From assembly GCA_025363495.1 (NCBI GenBank), contig JANYDR010000397.1, positions 1 through 6,334 of the forward strand: 6,334 bases of DNA, read 5' to 3'. The position numbers and the translations under genes were made by a program. Source of the DNA: Cyclobacteriaceae bacterium (GTDB lineage Bacteria; Bacteroidota; Bacteroidia; Cytophagales; Cyclobacteriaceae). The notes under the pieces are model-generated. The model was not told where the DNA came from. It was given only the letters and a program-made list of their open reading frames with translations, and searched no databases. Each line of letters begins with the position of its first letter. The stretch's first letter is position 1. This document shows, one piece after another, positions 1 through 6,169 of this stretch.

Positions 1-77
1 TGGGAGCCATAAAAAATATGCAAGGTTTTCCATATAAAACTCCACTTTCTTGCAGATTTTACCAACCCAAAACTCAT
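1..77 (-). CDS. Possible N-terminal fragment of an unknown protein, cut by the window edge
   Basis: An ATG at 75-77 (minus strand) opens a frame of 25 codons that stays open to the left edge. The peptide begins MSFGLVKSARKW and continues with an aromatic, basic stretch (SFIWKTLHIFYGS). I do not recognise it. It would begin 25 bases after the stop of the membrane protein gene on the same strand, so it could be the next gene of that transcript. The frame is short and there is no clear ribosome binding site, so it may be chance; the sequence left of the window would decide. Confidence 0.3.
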   Translation of the reverse strand, partial: MSFGLVKSARKWSFIWKTLHIFYGS

Positions 78-102
78 CTTATTCCCATTAATCTTTATCC
101 GT

Positions 103-651
103 TCAGCTTTTTAAGGGACGACTAACTAGCAAAAGCAAAACCACTAATGACCAAAACCCCCATTTTCCAATGTTATTTTTTGCTTTAGTGAAAGTGATGT
201 AAATGAATGTACCCGCTAAGAATATAACTGCTTCAACAATCAGCGTGACGGCTACATGATTCCAAAGGCCAAGCCCCACTTTATCGTCACTGAAAGGTGT
301 CAACGGTAAATCCGCCACATGCACAATCAAATCAAGGAACCAATGACTTAAAATACAAATACCAATAACAATGGCACCTCGGACATCTTGTTTAAACAGC
401 CAGTAGATAATGCCTAAAACTGCACCCCATACAATCCCCATGAGCAAACTATGTGTATAAGGATAGTAGACGAATTCCAAAGCATTCATCTTCGTATAGC
501 CGGGCGTCACCGCTACTTTCTCAATATTAAACACGAGCAAGAATGGCCAGAGAATATCAACAAATTGAGTAGCGATAAAAAGTGTTCCCAACGAAACCTT
601 GGGAGCTACCTTTTTAGCGGCTAAGGATAAGCCGAAGTGTCCTATAAACAT
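103..651 (-). CDS. Small multipass membrane protein, YdjM-like (membrane-bound hydrolase-type)
   Basis: This is a 182-residue integral membrane protein. The start at ATG 649-651 gives MFIGHFGLSLAAKK, which is how relatives of this family begin as I remember them. An in-frame TTG at 709-711 would add 20 residues but lies upstream of the likely promoter (674-681), so I reject it. Hydrophobic segments lie at about residues 20-43, 66-86, 91-113, 131-156 and 165-178. Polar residues at membrane edges recall the YdjM/inner-membrane metal-dependent hydrolase pattern: H5, D32 (FVDILWP), H67 (PYTHSLL), then H103, D107 and H111 (SHWFLDLIVH). From this I infer a metal-binding membrane enzyme, but substrate and reaction are unknown. 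The protein ends with SRPLKS right after the last hydrophobic segment; relatives, from memory, often run further, so the C-terminus may be shortened. The coding sequence is AT-rich. It is separated from murA by about 480 bases and appears to be its own transcription unit. Confidence 0.72.
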   Translation of the reverse strand: MFIGHFGLSLAAKKVAPKVSLGTLFIATQFVDILWPFLLVFNIEKVAVTPGYTKMNALEFVYYPYTHSLLMGIVWGAVLGIIYWLFKQDVRGAIVIGICILSHWFLDLIVHVADLPLTPFSDDKVGLGLWNHVAVTLIVEAVIFLAGTFIYITFTKAKNNIGKWGFWSLVVLLLLVSRPLKS

Positions 652-658
652 AGAGTCT

Positions 659-841
659 TTATTTAGTTCGATACAAAAGTAAATAATAGGGAAGCATGCT
701 CCACTTGACAAAAATCAAGAGCTCATCGAAAGTTGTTTTTTTTATGCTACTAATTGTCTCCGGATTCGTAGGCGAGTCTTTGTCTTTTAATGAGTCCAAG
801 TCTCCTAATTCATTTATTTCTTTTCTCTTGTCCCATATTAT
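659..841 (-). other. Open frame without start codon; possible gene remnant
   Basis: The minus strand is open for 60 codons from just after a stop at 842-844 to TAA at 659-661, seven bases before the membrane protein's ATG. The peptide includes EINELGDLDSLKDKDS and ends with a hydrophobic, basic segment (LLIFVKWSMLPYYLLLYRTK). There is no ATG at its beginning. An ATG at 834-836 is in another frame, and loss of one A from the AAAA run (plus strand 821-824) would join it to this frame as a 58-residue or so protein. That suggests either a frameshifted remnant, a sequencing indel, or chance in AT-rich DNA. I recognise no family, and the frame also contains the -7 element at 674-681. Confidence 0.2.
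674..681 (-). promoter_or_regulatory. Bacteroidota-type -7 promoter element for the membrane protein gene
   Basis: On the minus strand this reads TACTTTTG, an exact match to the Bacteroidota -7 consensus TAnnTTTG. It ends 22 bases before the ATG at 651, the same distance as in the divergent promoter at 5598-5605. No TTG sits at the usual -33 distance; TGG lies 19 bases upstream, so the -33 match is partial. The call rests on the -7 match and spacing. Confidence 0.45.
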
Positions 842-964
842 TTAAAGGAGCACTCACTTGTTCACGGGCAGAGACTTTGTAAGTAAGTCGTCCTTCGTTT
901 TTTTATTCTCCTAAGTCTTTTCCCTTCCTTATTCACTCTTGTCCACCGTGGAGAAACTTAAAGG
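801..964. repeat. Degenerate direct repeat, two T/C-rich copies
   Basis: Three short blocks recur in the same order. Copy one has TCTCCTAA (801-808), CTCTTGTCC (825-833) and TTAAAGG (842-848). Copy two has TCTCCTAA (907-914), CTCTTGTCC (936-944) and TTAAAGG (958-964). The first blocks start 106 bases apart. The DNA between the blocks differs in length and sequence, so this is either a decayed duplication or shared binding sites. The blocks are exact; their meaning is inference. Confidence 0.4.
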
Positions 965-980
965 CTTGGATTGTCAGCGA

Positions 981-1015
981 CCTTTGCGTGCCTTCCTTCG
1001 GGCCTTTCCGGTTAA
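981..1015 (+). repeat. CTTTGCG-type intergenic repeat, degenerate copy
   Basis: The stretch is built from related units: CCTTTGCGTG (981-990), CCTTCCTTCGGG (991-1002) and CCTTTCCGG (1003-1011), followed by TTAAG. It resembles, from memory, a dispersed intergenic element of Bacteroidota and some other phyla of the form CTTTGCGT...CTTTGCGGTTAA. The resemblance is partial and I cannot count other copies from this window. Confidence 0.3.
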
Positions 1016-1066
1016 GTGCCGCCGGATGGGGCCTTGAATGCATCGGGAGTTATTTTGTTAGATGGA

Positions 1067-1114
1067 ATTCCACAGATTTTGATTTGCGAGTATTAGATCT
1101 GTGGAATCTGAGGG
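1067..1114. repeat. Hairpin with ATCTGnGGA units downstream of murA
   Basis: A perfect 11-bp inverted repeat pairs ATTCCACAGAT (1067-1077) with ATCTGTGGAAT (1097-1107) across a 19-base loop. Within it and after it are 9-base units of one kind: ATTTGCGAG (1082-1090), ATCTGTGGA (1097-1105) and ATCTGAGGG (1106-1114), the last two directly in tandem. The element begins 15 bases past the murA stop. It could form an RNA hairpin at the end of the murA transcript, but no T-run follows on the minus strand, so it is not a standard intrinsic terminator. The unit type recalls dispersed intergenic repeats that I know from Bacteroidota. Confidence 0.55.
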
Positions 1115-1128
1115 AAATGTATTTATCT

Positions 1129-2436
1129 TTAACCGAGTCGCTCGATCTGAGCCCCGAGCTTCTTCAATCTTCCCTCAATATCCTGATATCCTCTGTCTAT
1201 CTGCTCTGCATTAGAAATCTCGCTCTCGCCAGCAGCAGAAAGCGCAGCGATCAACAACGCAACTCCTGCACGTATATCAGGCGATGACATCTTAATACCT
1301 CTTAGCTGAAATTTCCTGTCAAGACCTGTCACAGTCGCGCGATGTGGATCGCACAAAATGATCTGCGCACCCATATCAATAAGCTTATCCACAAAGAACA
1401 ACCTGCTTTCAAACATCTTTTGATGAATGAGCACTGTTCCCTTTGCCTGGGTGGCAACAACTAATACAACACTTATTAAATCCGGTGTAAAGCCCGGCCA
1501 TGGTGAATCAGATATAGTGAGTATTGATCCATCAATAAAGTTTTCAATTTCGATATGCTCCTGAGCCGGGATGAAAATATCGTCACCCCTGAATTCCATT
1601 TTTATTCCAAGCTTGCGGAAGGTGTCAGGAATAATTCCAAGCATATCAATGCGACAATTCTTAATCGTGATCTCAGATTGGGTCATTGCTGCCAATCCAA
1701 TAAAACTTCCGATCTCGATCATGTCAGGTAGAAGCGTGTGATCGGTCCCCTTCAATGATTTAACGCCTTCAATCGTGAGAAGATTAGAACCGATACCGCT
1801 GATCTTCGCACCCATTCTATTGAGCATCGCGCAAAGCTGCTGGAGGTAAGGCTCACATGCCGCATAGTAAATAGTCGTCGTGCCTTTTGCCAGTACCGCC
1901 GCCATTACAATGTTGGCTGTTCCGGTTACAGACGCTTCATCCAGCAGCATATAACTCCCTTTCAATTCAGACGCGTCAATATGAAATAGACTTCCTTCTG
2001 AATCGAAGTTGAACTTTGCACCGAGATTTTGAAAACCTATAAAGTGTGTATCCAATCTTCGTCTTCCGATCTTGTCACCACCCGGCTTTGGTATGCTTGC
2101 TTTACCATAACGAGCAAGGATCGGTCCAAGCAACATAACAGAACCTCTTAACGCTGATGCTTTCTTGCGATAGGAATCAGTCTCAAGATGCTTGATGTCA
2201 ATGGTGGAAGCAGTGAAACGATAACTCTCTTTGCCAAGTCGTTCAACCTTGCAACCTAGATCGCCAACCAACTCAATAAGTTTATTAACATCCACGATGT
2301 CCGGGATGTTGTGAACGGTTACTGGTTCAGAAGTAAGAAGAACGGCACAGAGAATTTGAAGGGCCTCGTTCTTGGCGCCTTGAGGAGTGATCTCGCCGCT
2401 CAGGCGTTGTCCACCCTTGATCCGAAAAGAACTCAT
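1129..2436 (-). CDS. murA: UDP-N-acetylglucosamine 1-carboxyvinyltransferase MurA, Asp-type active site
   Basis: This cytoplasmic enzyme transfers enolpyruvate from phosphoenolpyruvate to UDP-GlcNAc, the first committed step of peptidoglycan synthesis. At 435 residues it is close to the usual length (419 in E. coli), and both halves of the EPSP-synthase-like fold are complete. Family residues visible by alignment with the E. coli enzyme are K22-N23 (GAKNEAL), R97, R126, D319 (the general base, D305 in E. coli), R345 and R389. The loop that usually carries the catalytic Cys (PGGC) reads PGGDKIGRRRLD, with Asp at 121. Cys-to-Asp at this place keeps activity in known enzymes such as that of Mycobacterium but removes the site alkylated by fosfomycin. 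The start ATG at 2434-2436 overlaps the TGA of the DUF4290 gene by ATGA, so translation is probably coupled. No separate promoter is evident. A hairpin lies 15 bases past the stop. Confidence 0.97.
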   Translation of the reverse strand: MSSFRIKGGQRLSGEITPQGAKNEALQILCAVLLTSEPVTVHNIPDIVDVNKLIELVGDLGCKVERLGKESYRFTASTIDIKHLETDSYRKKASALRGSVMLLGPILARYGKASIPKPGGDKIGRRRLDTHFIGFQNLGAKFNFDSEGSLFHIDASELKGSYMLLDEASVTGTANIVMAAVLAKGTTTIYYAACEPYLQQLCAMLNRMGAKISGIGSNLLTIEGVKSLKGTDHTLLPDMIEIGSFIGLAAMTQSEITIKNCRIDMLGIIPDTFRKLGIKMEFRGDDIFIPAQEHIEIENFIDGSILTISDSPWPGFTPDLISVVLVVATQAKGTVLIHQKMFESRLFFVDKLIDMGAQIILCDPHRATVTGLDRKFQLRGIKMSSPDIRAGVALLIAALSAAGESEISNAEQIDRGYQDIEGRLKKLGAQIERLG

Positions 2437-3146
2437 TGGTCTCTTCTGCGATGGGGATTAAAACGCTTATTGAAAGGGCGACCACCGCCGCCGCCTCCGC
2501 CACCACCTTCGCGGCGTTGGTTGTTTGAATGTCCGCCGCCACCACCTTTACCTTGTTGAGGTCGAGGAGTTTTGCGCTCGCGATAAAGTTTTTCGAAAAG
2601 ATTGTCTTCACGCACCTTATCAAGATTCATACTTAGTTTTCCACCCGACATTAATTGAATGTCTTTCAGGATCACTGAGTCATCAAGAATTTCTTTGTTC
2701 CAGTTTCCGTAGAAGGTCTTCATCAGTTTACCGAGGTAGATGACGGCATCTTCACGGTCTTTTGGATCTTCTTTTTTCAAAGCCTCTTTTATAAGACGTT
2801 CGATATTCTTACCGTAATGCTTAAAGCGAACTTCACTTTGAGGATAGGGAACTGTCATTGGCCTCTTTGAAAGAATATCTTTCTCAGGTAGATTGAATGG
2901 ATTGTTTACATCCAGGTCGAAGTCAGCAATAATGAACAAATCATCCCAAAGGCGCTGTGGGTTTTCTACCGACTCACGCACTGTTGGATTGAGTTGCTTG
3001 ATCAATTCGATCAGTGTATAGGATAGTTCGGTCCGCTTTGCCTTGTCATCGATAGTTCGGATGTAGGCTACCAATTTCTGAACGTTGCGTCCGTATTCCT
3101 TGAGAATAATAAGAGGACGTTGAGAGTTGTATTCTGGTTGAGTCAT
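2433..3146 (-). CDS. DUF4290 family protein with Gly/Arg-rich tail
   Basis: This is a 237-residue soluble protein of the DUF4290 family, which I know essentially only from Bacteroidota and often beside murA. Its function is not established. The body (about residues 1-190) is charged and mostly helical in appearance, with conserved-looking stretches EYGRNVQKLV (17-26), RLWDDLFIIADFDLDV (65-80), HYGKNIERLI (110-119) and YGNWNKEILDD (146-156). The tail from about 191 is low complexity and basic: runs of five Gly (201-205) and nine Gly (214-222) between RR, RPFNKRF and PHRRRD. Such tails often bind RNA in other proteins; here that is inference. The start ATG at 3144-3146 gives MTQPEYNSQRPL, close to the family's usual beginning. 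The stop overlaps the murA start (ATGA), which implies coexpression and perhaps a role near cell-wall synthesis. No lipoprotein signal or membrane segment is present. Confidence 0.88.
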   Translation of the reverse strand: MTQPEYNSQRPLIILKEYGRNVQKLVAYIRTIDDKAKRTELSYTLIELIKQLNPTVRESVENPQRLWDDLFIIADFDLDVNNPFNLPEKDILSKRPMTVPYPQSEVRFKHYGKNIERLIKEALKKEDPKDREDAVIYLGKLMKTFYGNWNKEILDDSVILKDIQLMSGGKLSMNLDKVREDNLFEKLYRERKTPRPQQGKGGGGGHSNNQRREGGGGGGGGGRPFNKRFNPHRRRDQ

Positions 3147-3160
3147 TGGTTAAAATCTAG

Positions 3161-3240
3161 TTGACAGTTGACAAATAATTAAGTTGACAAAGCTTTCGAT
3201 GTTGAGACACATTGTCAACTGTTGATTTGTTAATTGTCAA
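3161..3240. repeat. 80-base imperfect palindrome of TTGACA motifs
   Basis: The left arm (3161-3190) and the reverse complement of the right arm (3212-3240) match at about 23 of 30 positions, with one gap. The core is perfect: ACAGTTGACAA (3164-3174) pairs with TTGTCAACTGT (3212-3222), and alternatively AGTTGACAA (3182-3190) pairs with TTGTCAACT (3212-3220). The loop is 3191-3211. The motif TTGACA recurs within each arm, so two stem registers compete. It lies between the helicase stop and the DUF4290 start and fills over half of that 139-base gap. It may be a REP-like or MITE-like intergenic element, a transcript processing site or a binding site. The stem is AT-rich without a T-tail, so an intrinsic terminator is less likely. 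Confidence 0.7.
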
Positions 3241-3285
3241 TTGTGGTGAAATCTTTAATTTTGGTGAACCTGCAAACACAGGCGA

Positions 3286-5541
3286 TCAATTCTCATGGAT
3301 CCTAAGCTTGGCAAAACTAAGCAATAAGGTCTTCTCCCCAAAATCAACAAAATTGATCTTAGCCTTACGATCGGCGCCCGTTTCGTCCATTTTGACAACC
3401 TGCCCGAAGCCAAACTTTGGATGCTCCACTTTCATGCCTTCTTTTAGCCCTGCTGTGTCGCTGGGGGCAAAATCAGACGTTGGTTTGTAGGCGGTAGCTT
3501 TTGGTACTGACTTTGAGCTAATGGTCTTCTTTATCCCCGCAACGAAGCTTCTGGCATATCCGCCGTTGGAGGGTACTGATTCAGCACCCGAATATTTAGC
3601 GCTGACCTTGACAAAGCTCTTGTCTACATCGTCCAGGAAACGACTTGGCTCACAGTTCTTCAATCGGCCAAACCGATACCGGGTGAGTGCGTATGAAAGG
3701 AATAGTCTCTTCTTCGCGCGCGTGATGGCAACATAAAACAGACGTCGCTCTTCTTCAAGTTCGGCGCGACTGCTCAACATCATTTGTGACGGGAATAAGT
3801 CTTCTTCAAGTCCTGCGATGTATACGTAGCTGAACTCAAGACCCTTGGCCATGTGGATAGTCATTAACGTAACTTTCTCTGGATCTTTGTCCTTATCTTC
3901 ATCCTGACCTGTAACCAAAGAAACTTCTTGTAAGAATGCCCCCAGTCCTTTGTCTTCCCGTTCAGGATCGTCTGTAAATTCCTTGATGGCATTCAATAAT
4001 TCCTGGATGTTCTCGTAGCGGCTAAGCCCTTCTACGGTTTTATCTGCATATAGCTCGCGTAATAATCCCGAACTCTTGGCAATTTCAGAAGCAGCTTCGT
4101 AAGCATCTTTGCGTTGGATCTCAACTTCAAAGCGCTTGATCATCGATACAAAATCATCGATCTGGCCTACGGCCCGTCCCCCCAGAAAAGAGGTTGCATT
4201 TTGCAACACTTCCCAAATGGACATTGTATGATCATTGGCAGCGACAACAATCTTATCGACAGTTGAATCACCAATACCGCGTTTTGGTAAGTTGATGATC
4301 CTCCTGAAAGAGGCTTCATCCTGTTGATTGATAGAGAAGCGCAGATAGGCGAGGAGATCCTTGATTTCTTTTCGCTGATAGAATGACAACCCACCAACTA
4401 CTTTGTATTTGATGTTCATTCTTCGCAATGCTTCTTCTATCGCACGGCTCTGGCTGTTCGTCCGGTAAAGAATTACGAAGTCGCTGAACTTTACCTGGTG
4501 CTGCATCTTCTCTTCGAAAATGGAAGAAGCAATGAGCTTACCTTCTTCATTATCAGAAACAGCCTTGATCAATTCAATCAAGTTGCCATCTTCATTTGCA
4601 GTCCAGACATCTTTCGGTATCTGTGCCTTGTTCTTTGCAATAACCGAATTGGCTGCTTTAACAATCGTATTGGTAGAGCGGTAATTTTGTTCAAGCTTGA
4701 TAATGCGCAGGTCGGGATAATCTTTTTCAAAGTTGAGAATGTTGCTGATATCGGCTCCGCGGAAAGCGTAAATACTTTGAGCATCATCACCTACAACACA
4801 GATGTTTTGACGTACTGCTGCCAGCTTTCTGATGATGAAATATTGACACAGATTAGTATCCTGAAACTCATCAACCAGCAGGTAATGTATTCGTTGCTGC
4901 CACTTATTTAAAACATCCAGGTGCTCTTTAAAGAGCTTGTCAGTATTGAAAAGCAAGTCGTCAAAATCCATTGCTCCGGACCGGAAACAACGAAGTGAAT
5001 AATTTTTATAAATATTCCCTATTTCGGGACGAAGGTTTGCGGCATCGTCACCCATCAATAAGGCATTTGACAAATACTCTTGCCAGGAGACGAGCCGGTT
5101 CTTTGCTGCCGAAATACGATTGTAAATAATGTTTGCTTTATATTGAGTTTCGTCCAATCCCATTTCCTTAACGATTTGTTTCAGGAGGGATTTTGAATCG
5201 TCCGTATCGTAAATCGTGAAACTATTGGGGTAACCCAAATGATGTGCCTCTGAACGCAGTATTCGGGCGAATACGGAGTGAAATGTGCCCATCCACAAAT
5301 TGCGGGCGTCATGGCCCACAACCTGTTCAATGCGATCACGCATTTCACGCGAAGCTTTGTTCGTGAACGTCAGGGCCATGATACTGAAAGCATCGACGCC
5401 TTTGCTTTTCATTAAGTGAGCTATCCGGTAGGTAAGGACCCGTGTTTTCCCTGATCCAGCCCCCGCAATAAGCATACACGGCCCTTCTGTATTGATGACA
5501 CCCTCGAGTTGGGGAGGGTTTAGGTTTTCAAGATAATCCAT
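3286..5541 (-). CDS. PcrA/UvrD-type 3'-5' DNA helicase (superfamily 1A)
   Basis: This ATP-dependent helicase unwinds DNA in nucleotide excision and mismatch repair and clears stalled replication or transcription complexes. It has 751 residues, near the family's usual 720-740. Motifs in order: Q motif LNPPQ (7-11), Walker A AGAGSGKT (26-33), motif Ia ALTFTNKASREM (56-67), Walker B VDEFQDTN (223-230), motif III GDDAQSIYAFRGAD (251-264), motif IV LEQNYRST (283-290), motif V TLMTIHMAKGLEF (558-570) and motif VI RRLFYVAITRAK (599-610). The C-terminal domain HPKFGFGQVVKM...INFVDFGEKTLLLSFAKL (about 707-746) is the Tudor-like module that contacts RNA polymerase in PcrA/UvrD. A linker of about 60 residues rich in Ser/Ala/Lys precedes it. 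This tail and the motif III form argue for PcrA/UvrD rather than Rep or RecB. The start ATG at 5539-5541 lies five residues before the Q-motif region, and no Shine-Dalgarno is evident. It is divergent from the DUF4442 gene and is followed by DUF4290-murA on the same strand. Confidence 0.96.
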   Translation of the reverse strand: MDYLENLNPPQLEGVINTEGPCMLIAGAGSGKTRVLTYRIAHLMKSKGVDAFSIMALTFTNKASREMRDRIEQVVGHDARNLWMGTFHSVFARILRSEAHHLGYPNSFTIYDTDDSKSLLKQIVKEMGLDETQYKANIIYNRISAAKNRLVSWQEYLSNALLMGDDAANLRPEIGNIYKNYSLRCFRSGAMDFDDLLFNTDKLFKEHLDVLNKWQQRIHYLLVDEFQDTNLCQYFIIRKLAAVRQNICVVGDDAQSIYAFRGADISNILNFEKDYPDLRIIKLEQNYRSTNTIVKAANSVIAKNKAQIPKDVWTANEDGNLIELIKAVSDNEEGKLIASSIFEEKMQHQVKFSDFVILYRTNSQSRAIEEALRRMNIKYKVVGGLSFYQRKEIKDLLAYLRFSINQQDEASFRRIINLPKRGIGDSTVDKIVVAANDHTMSIWEVLQNATSFLGGRAVGQIDDFVSMIKRFEVEIQRKDAYEAASEIAKSSGLLRELYADKTVEGLSRYENIQELLNAIKEFTDDPEREDKGLGAFLQEVSLVTGQDEDKDKDPEKVTLMTIHMAKGLEFSYVYIAGLEEDLFPSQMMLSSRAELEEERRLFYVAITRAKKRLFLSYALTRYRFGRLKNCEPSRFLDDVDKSFVKVSAKYSGAESVPSNGGYARSFVAGIKKTISSKSVPKATAYKPTSDFAPSDTAGLKEGMKVEHPKFGFGQVVKMDETGADRKAKINFVDFGEKTLLLSFAKLRIHEN

Positions 5542-5576
5542 TCAAAAATTCTCAGTGCAAGTTAATACGGAAGTCA

Positions 5577-5605
5577 TTGATTTTGATGTTTGCGTGATAA
5601 TTTTG
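5577..5605 (+). promoter_or_regulatory. Bacteroidota sigma-A-type promoter for the DUF4442 gene
   Basis: TTG at 5577-5579 and TAATTTTG at 5598-5605 are separated by 18 bases. This matches the known Bacteroidota primary-sigma pattern (TTG at -33, TAnnTTTG at -7). The -7 element ends 22 bases before the ATG at 5628, so the leader would be short. The 86-base gap also must hold the promoter of the divergent helicase, for which I see no exact match on the minus strand. Confidence 0.65.
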
Positions 5606-5627
5606 GTGCAAATGTCATGTTAACCTG

Positions 5628-6152
5628 ATGAAGCCCACTTTTCTAAACACTGAGAAAAAAGAATCGTTCAAGACGTGGAGGTTTCGAACGCTTATGAACT
5701 GGTATCCAATGTATTTTGGAACAGGTGGAAAGATTTTATTCTGGGCAGGCGATTCTTCCGAAGTCCATTTGCGACTTAAGCTTAGCTTGTGGACGTATAA
5801 TGCGGTGGGTACTATTTTCGGAGGTAGTCTTTTTTCTGCAGCCGATCCTTTTTATATGCTGATGTTGATGAGGGCCCTTGGACCAGCTTATGTCGTGTGG
5901 GACAAAACAGCGCACATTCGTTTTAAGAAGCCTGCCAAAGGGAAATTGTATGCCCTTCTTATTATCACTCCGGATGATTTACAAAACATCAAACATCAGG
6001 TAAAAGAGTTTGGCCATGCGGCAAAGACATTTTCCATTCAATGGATGGATAAAGATCAGGTGGTCCATGCTGAGATTGAACGACAGGTCTATATAGCCGA
6101 TAAAGAGTTTTATCAAAAGAAAAAAGGCCACACGCAGACTGCTAAGTTTTAA
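5628..6152 (+). CDS. DUF4442 hotdog-fold protein, thioesterase-like
   Basis: This is a 174-residue cytoplasmic protein of the DUF4442 family, which belongs to the hotdog superfamily that includes acyl-CoA thioesterases. Landmarks are MNWYPMYFGTGGKI (23-36), the segment GTIFGGSLFSAADPFYMLML (61-80), which resembles the GG...D active-site helix of hotdog thioesterases, and YVVWDKTAHIRFKKPAKG (88-105), followed by strands through about residue 156. Substrate and activity are unknown; an acyl-thioester role is inference from the fold. The ATG at 5628 is used because it follows the promoter at the right distance. An alternative Met23 begins the conserved part, and residues 1-22 are basic and less conserved in appearance, so a shorter product is possible. 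A cysteine-cluster gene starts 17 bases downstream, so the two probably form one transcript. It is divergent from the helicase. Confidence 0.88.
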   Translation: MKPTFLNTEKKESFKTWRFRTLMNWYPMYFGTGGKILFWAGDSSEVHLRLKLSLWTYNAVGTIFGGSLFSAADPFYMLMLMRALGPAYVVWDKTAHIRFKKPAKGKLYALLIITPDDLQNIKHQVKEFGHAAKTFSIQWMDKDQVVHAEIERQVYIADKEFYQKKKGHTQTAKF

Positions 6153-6169
6153 GCTAGTATCTTCAACCC

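Larger units (their letters stand above)
712..1128. other. Intergenic region between murA and the membrane protein gene
   Basis: No convincing gene covers this stretch. The plus strand is T/C-rich from about 720 to 950. It holds parts of the start-less frame at 659-841, a degenerate direct repeat (801-848 and 907-964), a CTTTGCG-type repeat (981-1015) and a hairpin with ATCTGnGGA units (1067-1114). A 99-codon plus-strand frame at 988-1287 runs through the hairpin and into antisense murA, and I do not regard it as a gene. I find no tRNA and no T-tailed terminator. Confidence 0.6.

Noticed and set aside
652..711. N-terminal extension of the membrane protein from TTG at 709-711
   Set aside because: It would start upstream of the -7 element at 674-681, and the ATG at 651 begins the conserved MFIGHF part.
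712..1128. tRNA, small RNA, CRISPR or attachment site in the long gap
   Set aside because: I found no cloverleaf, no regularly spaced identical repeats and no integrase or transposase nearby.
988..1287. 99-codon plus-strand frame
   Set aside because: It crosses the hairpin repeat and then lies antisense within murA; the peptide shows no family features.
2311..2559. Plus-strand frame with a polyproline run
   Set aside because: It is the antisense reading of the polyglycine tail of the DUF4290 protein and the start of murA.
2327..2623. Minus-strand 98-codon frame over the DUF4290-murA junction
   Set aside because: It is a shifted frame of two confident genes; the Ala/Val-rich part comes from reading the glycine codons out of frame.
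3161..3240. Palindrome as an intrinsic terminator of the helicase gene
   Set aside because: The stem is AT-rich, the loop is 21 bases and no T-run follows on the minus strand.
4498..4911. 137-codon plus-strand frame inside the helicase
   Set aside because: It is antisense to conserved helicase motifs (Walker B to motif IV), with no start context and no recognisable family.
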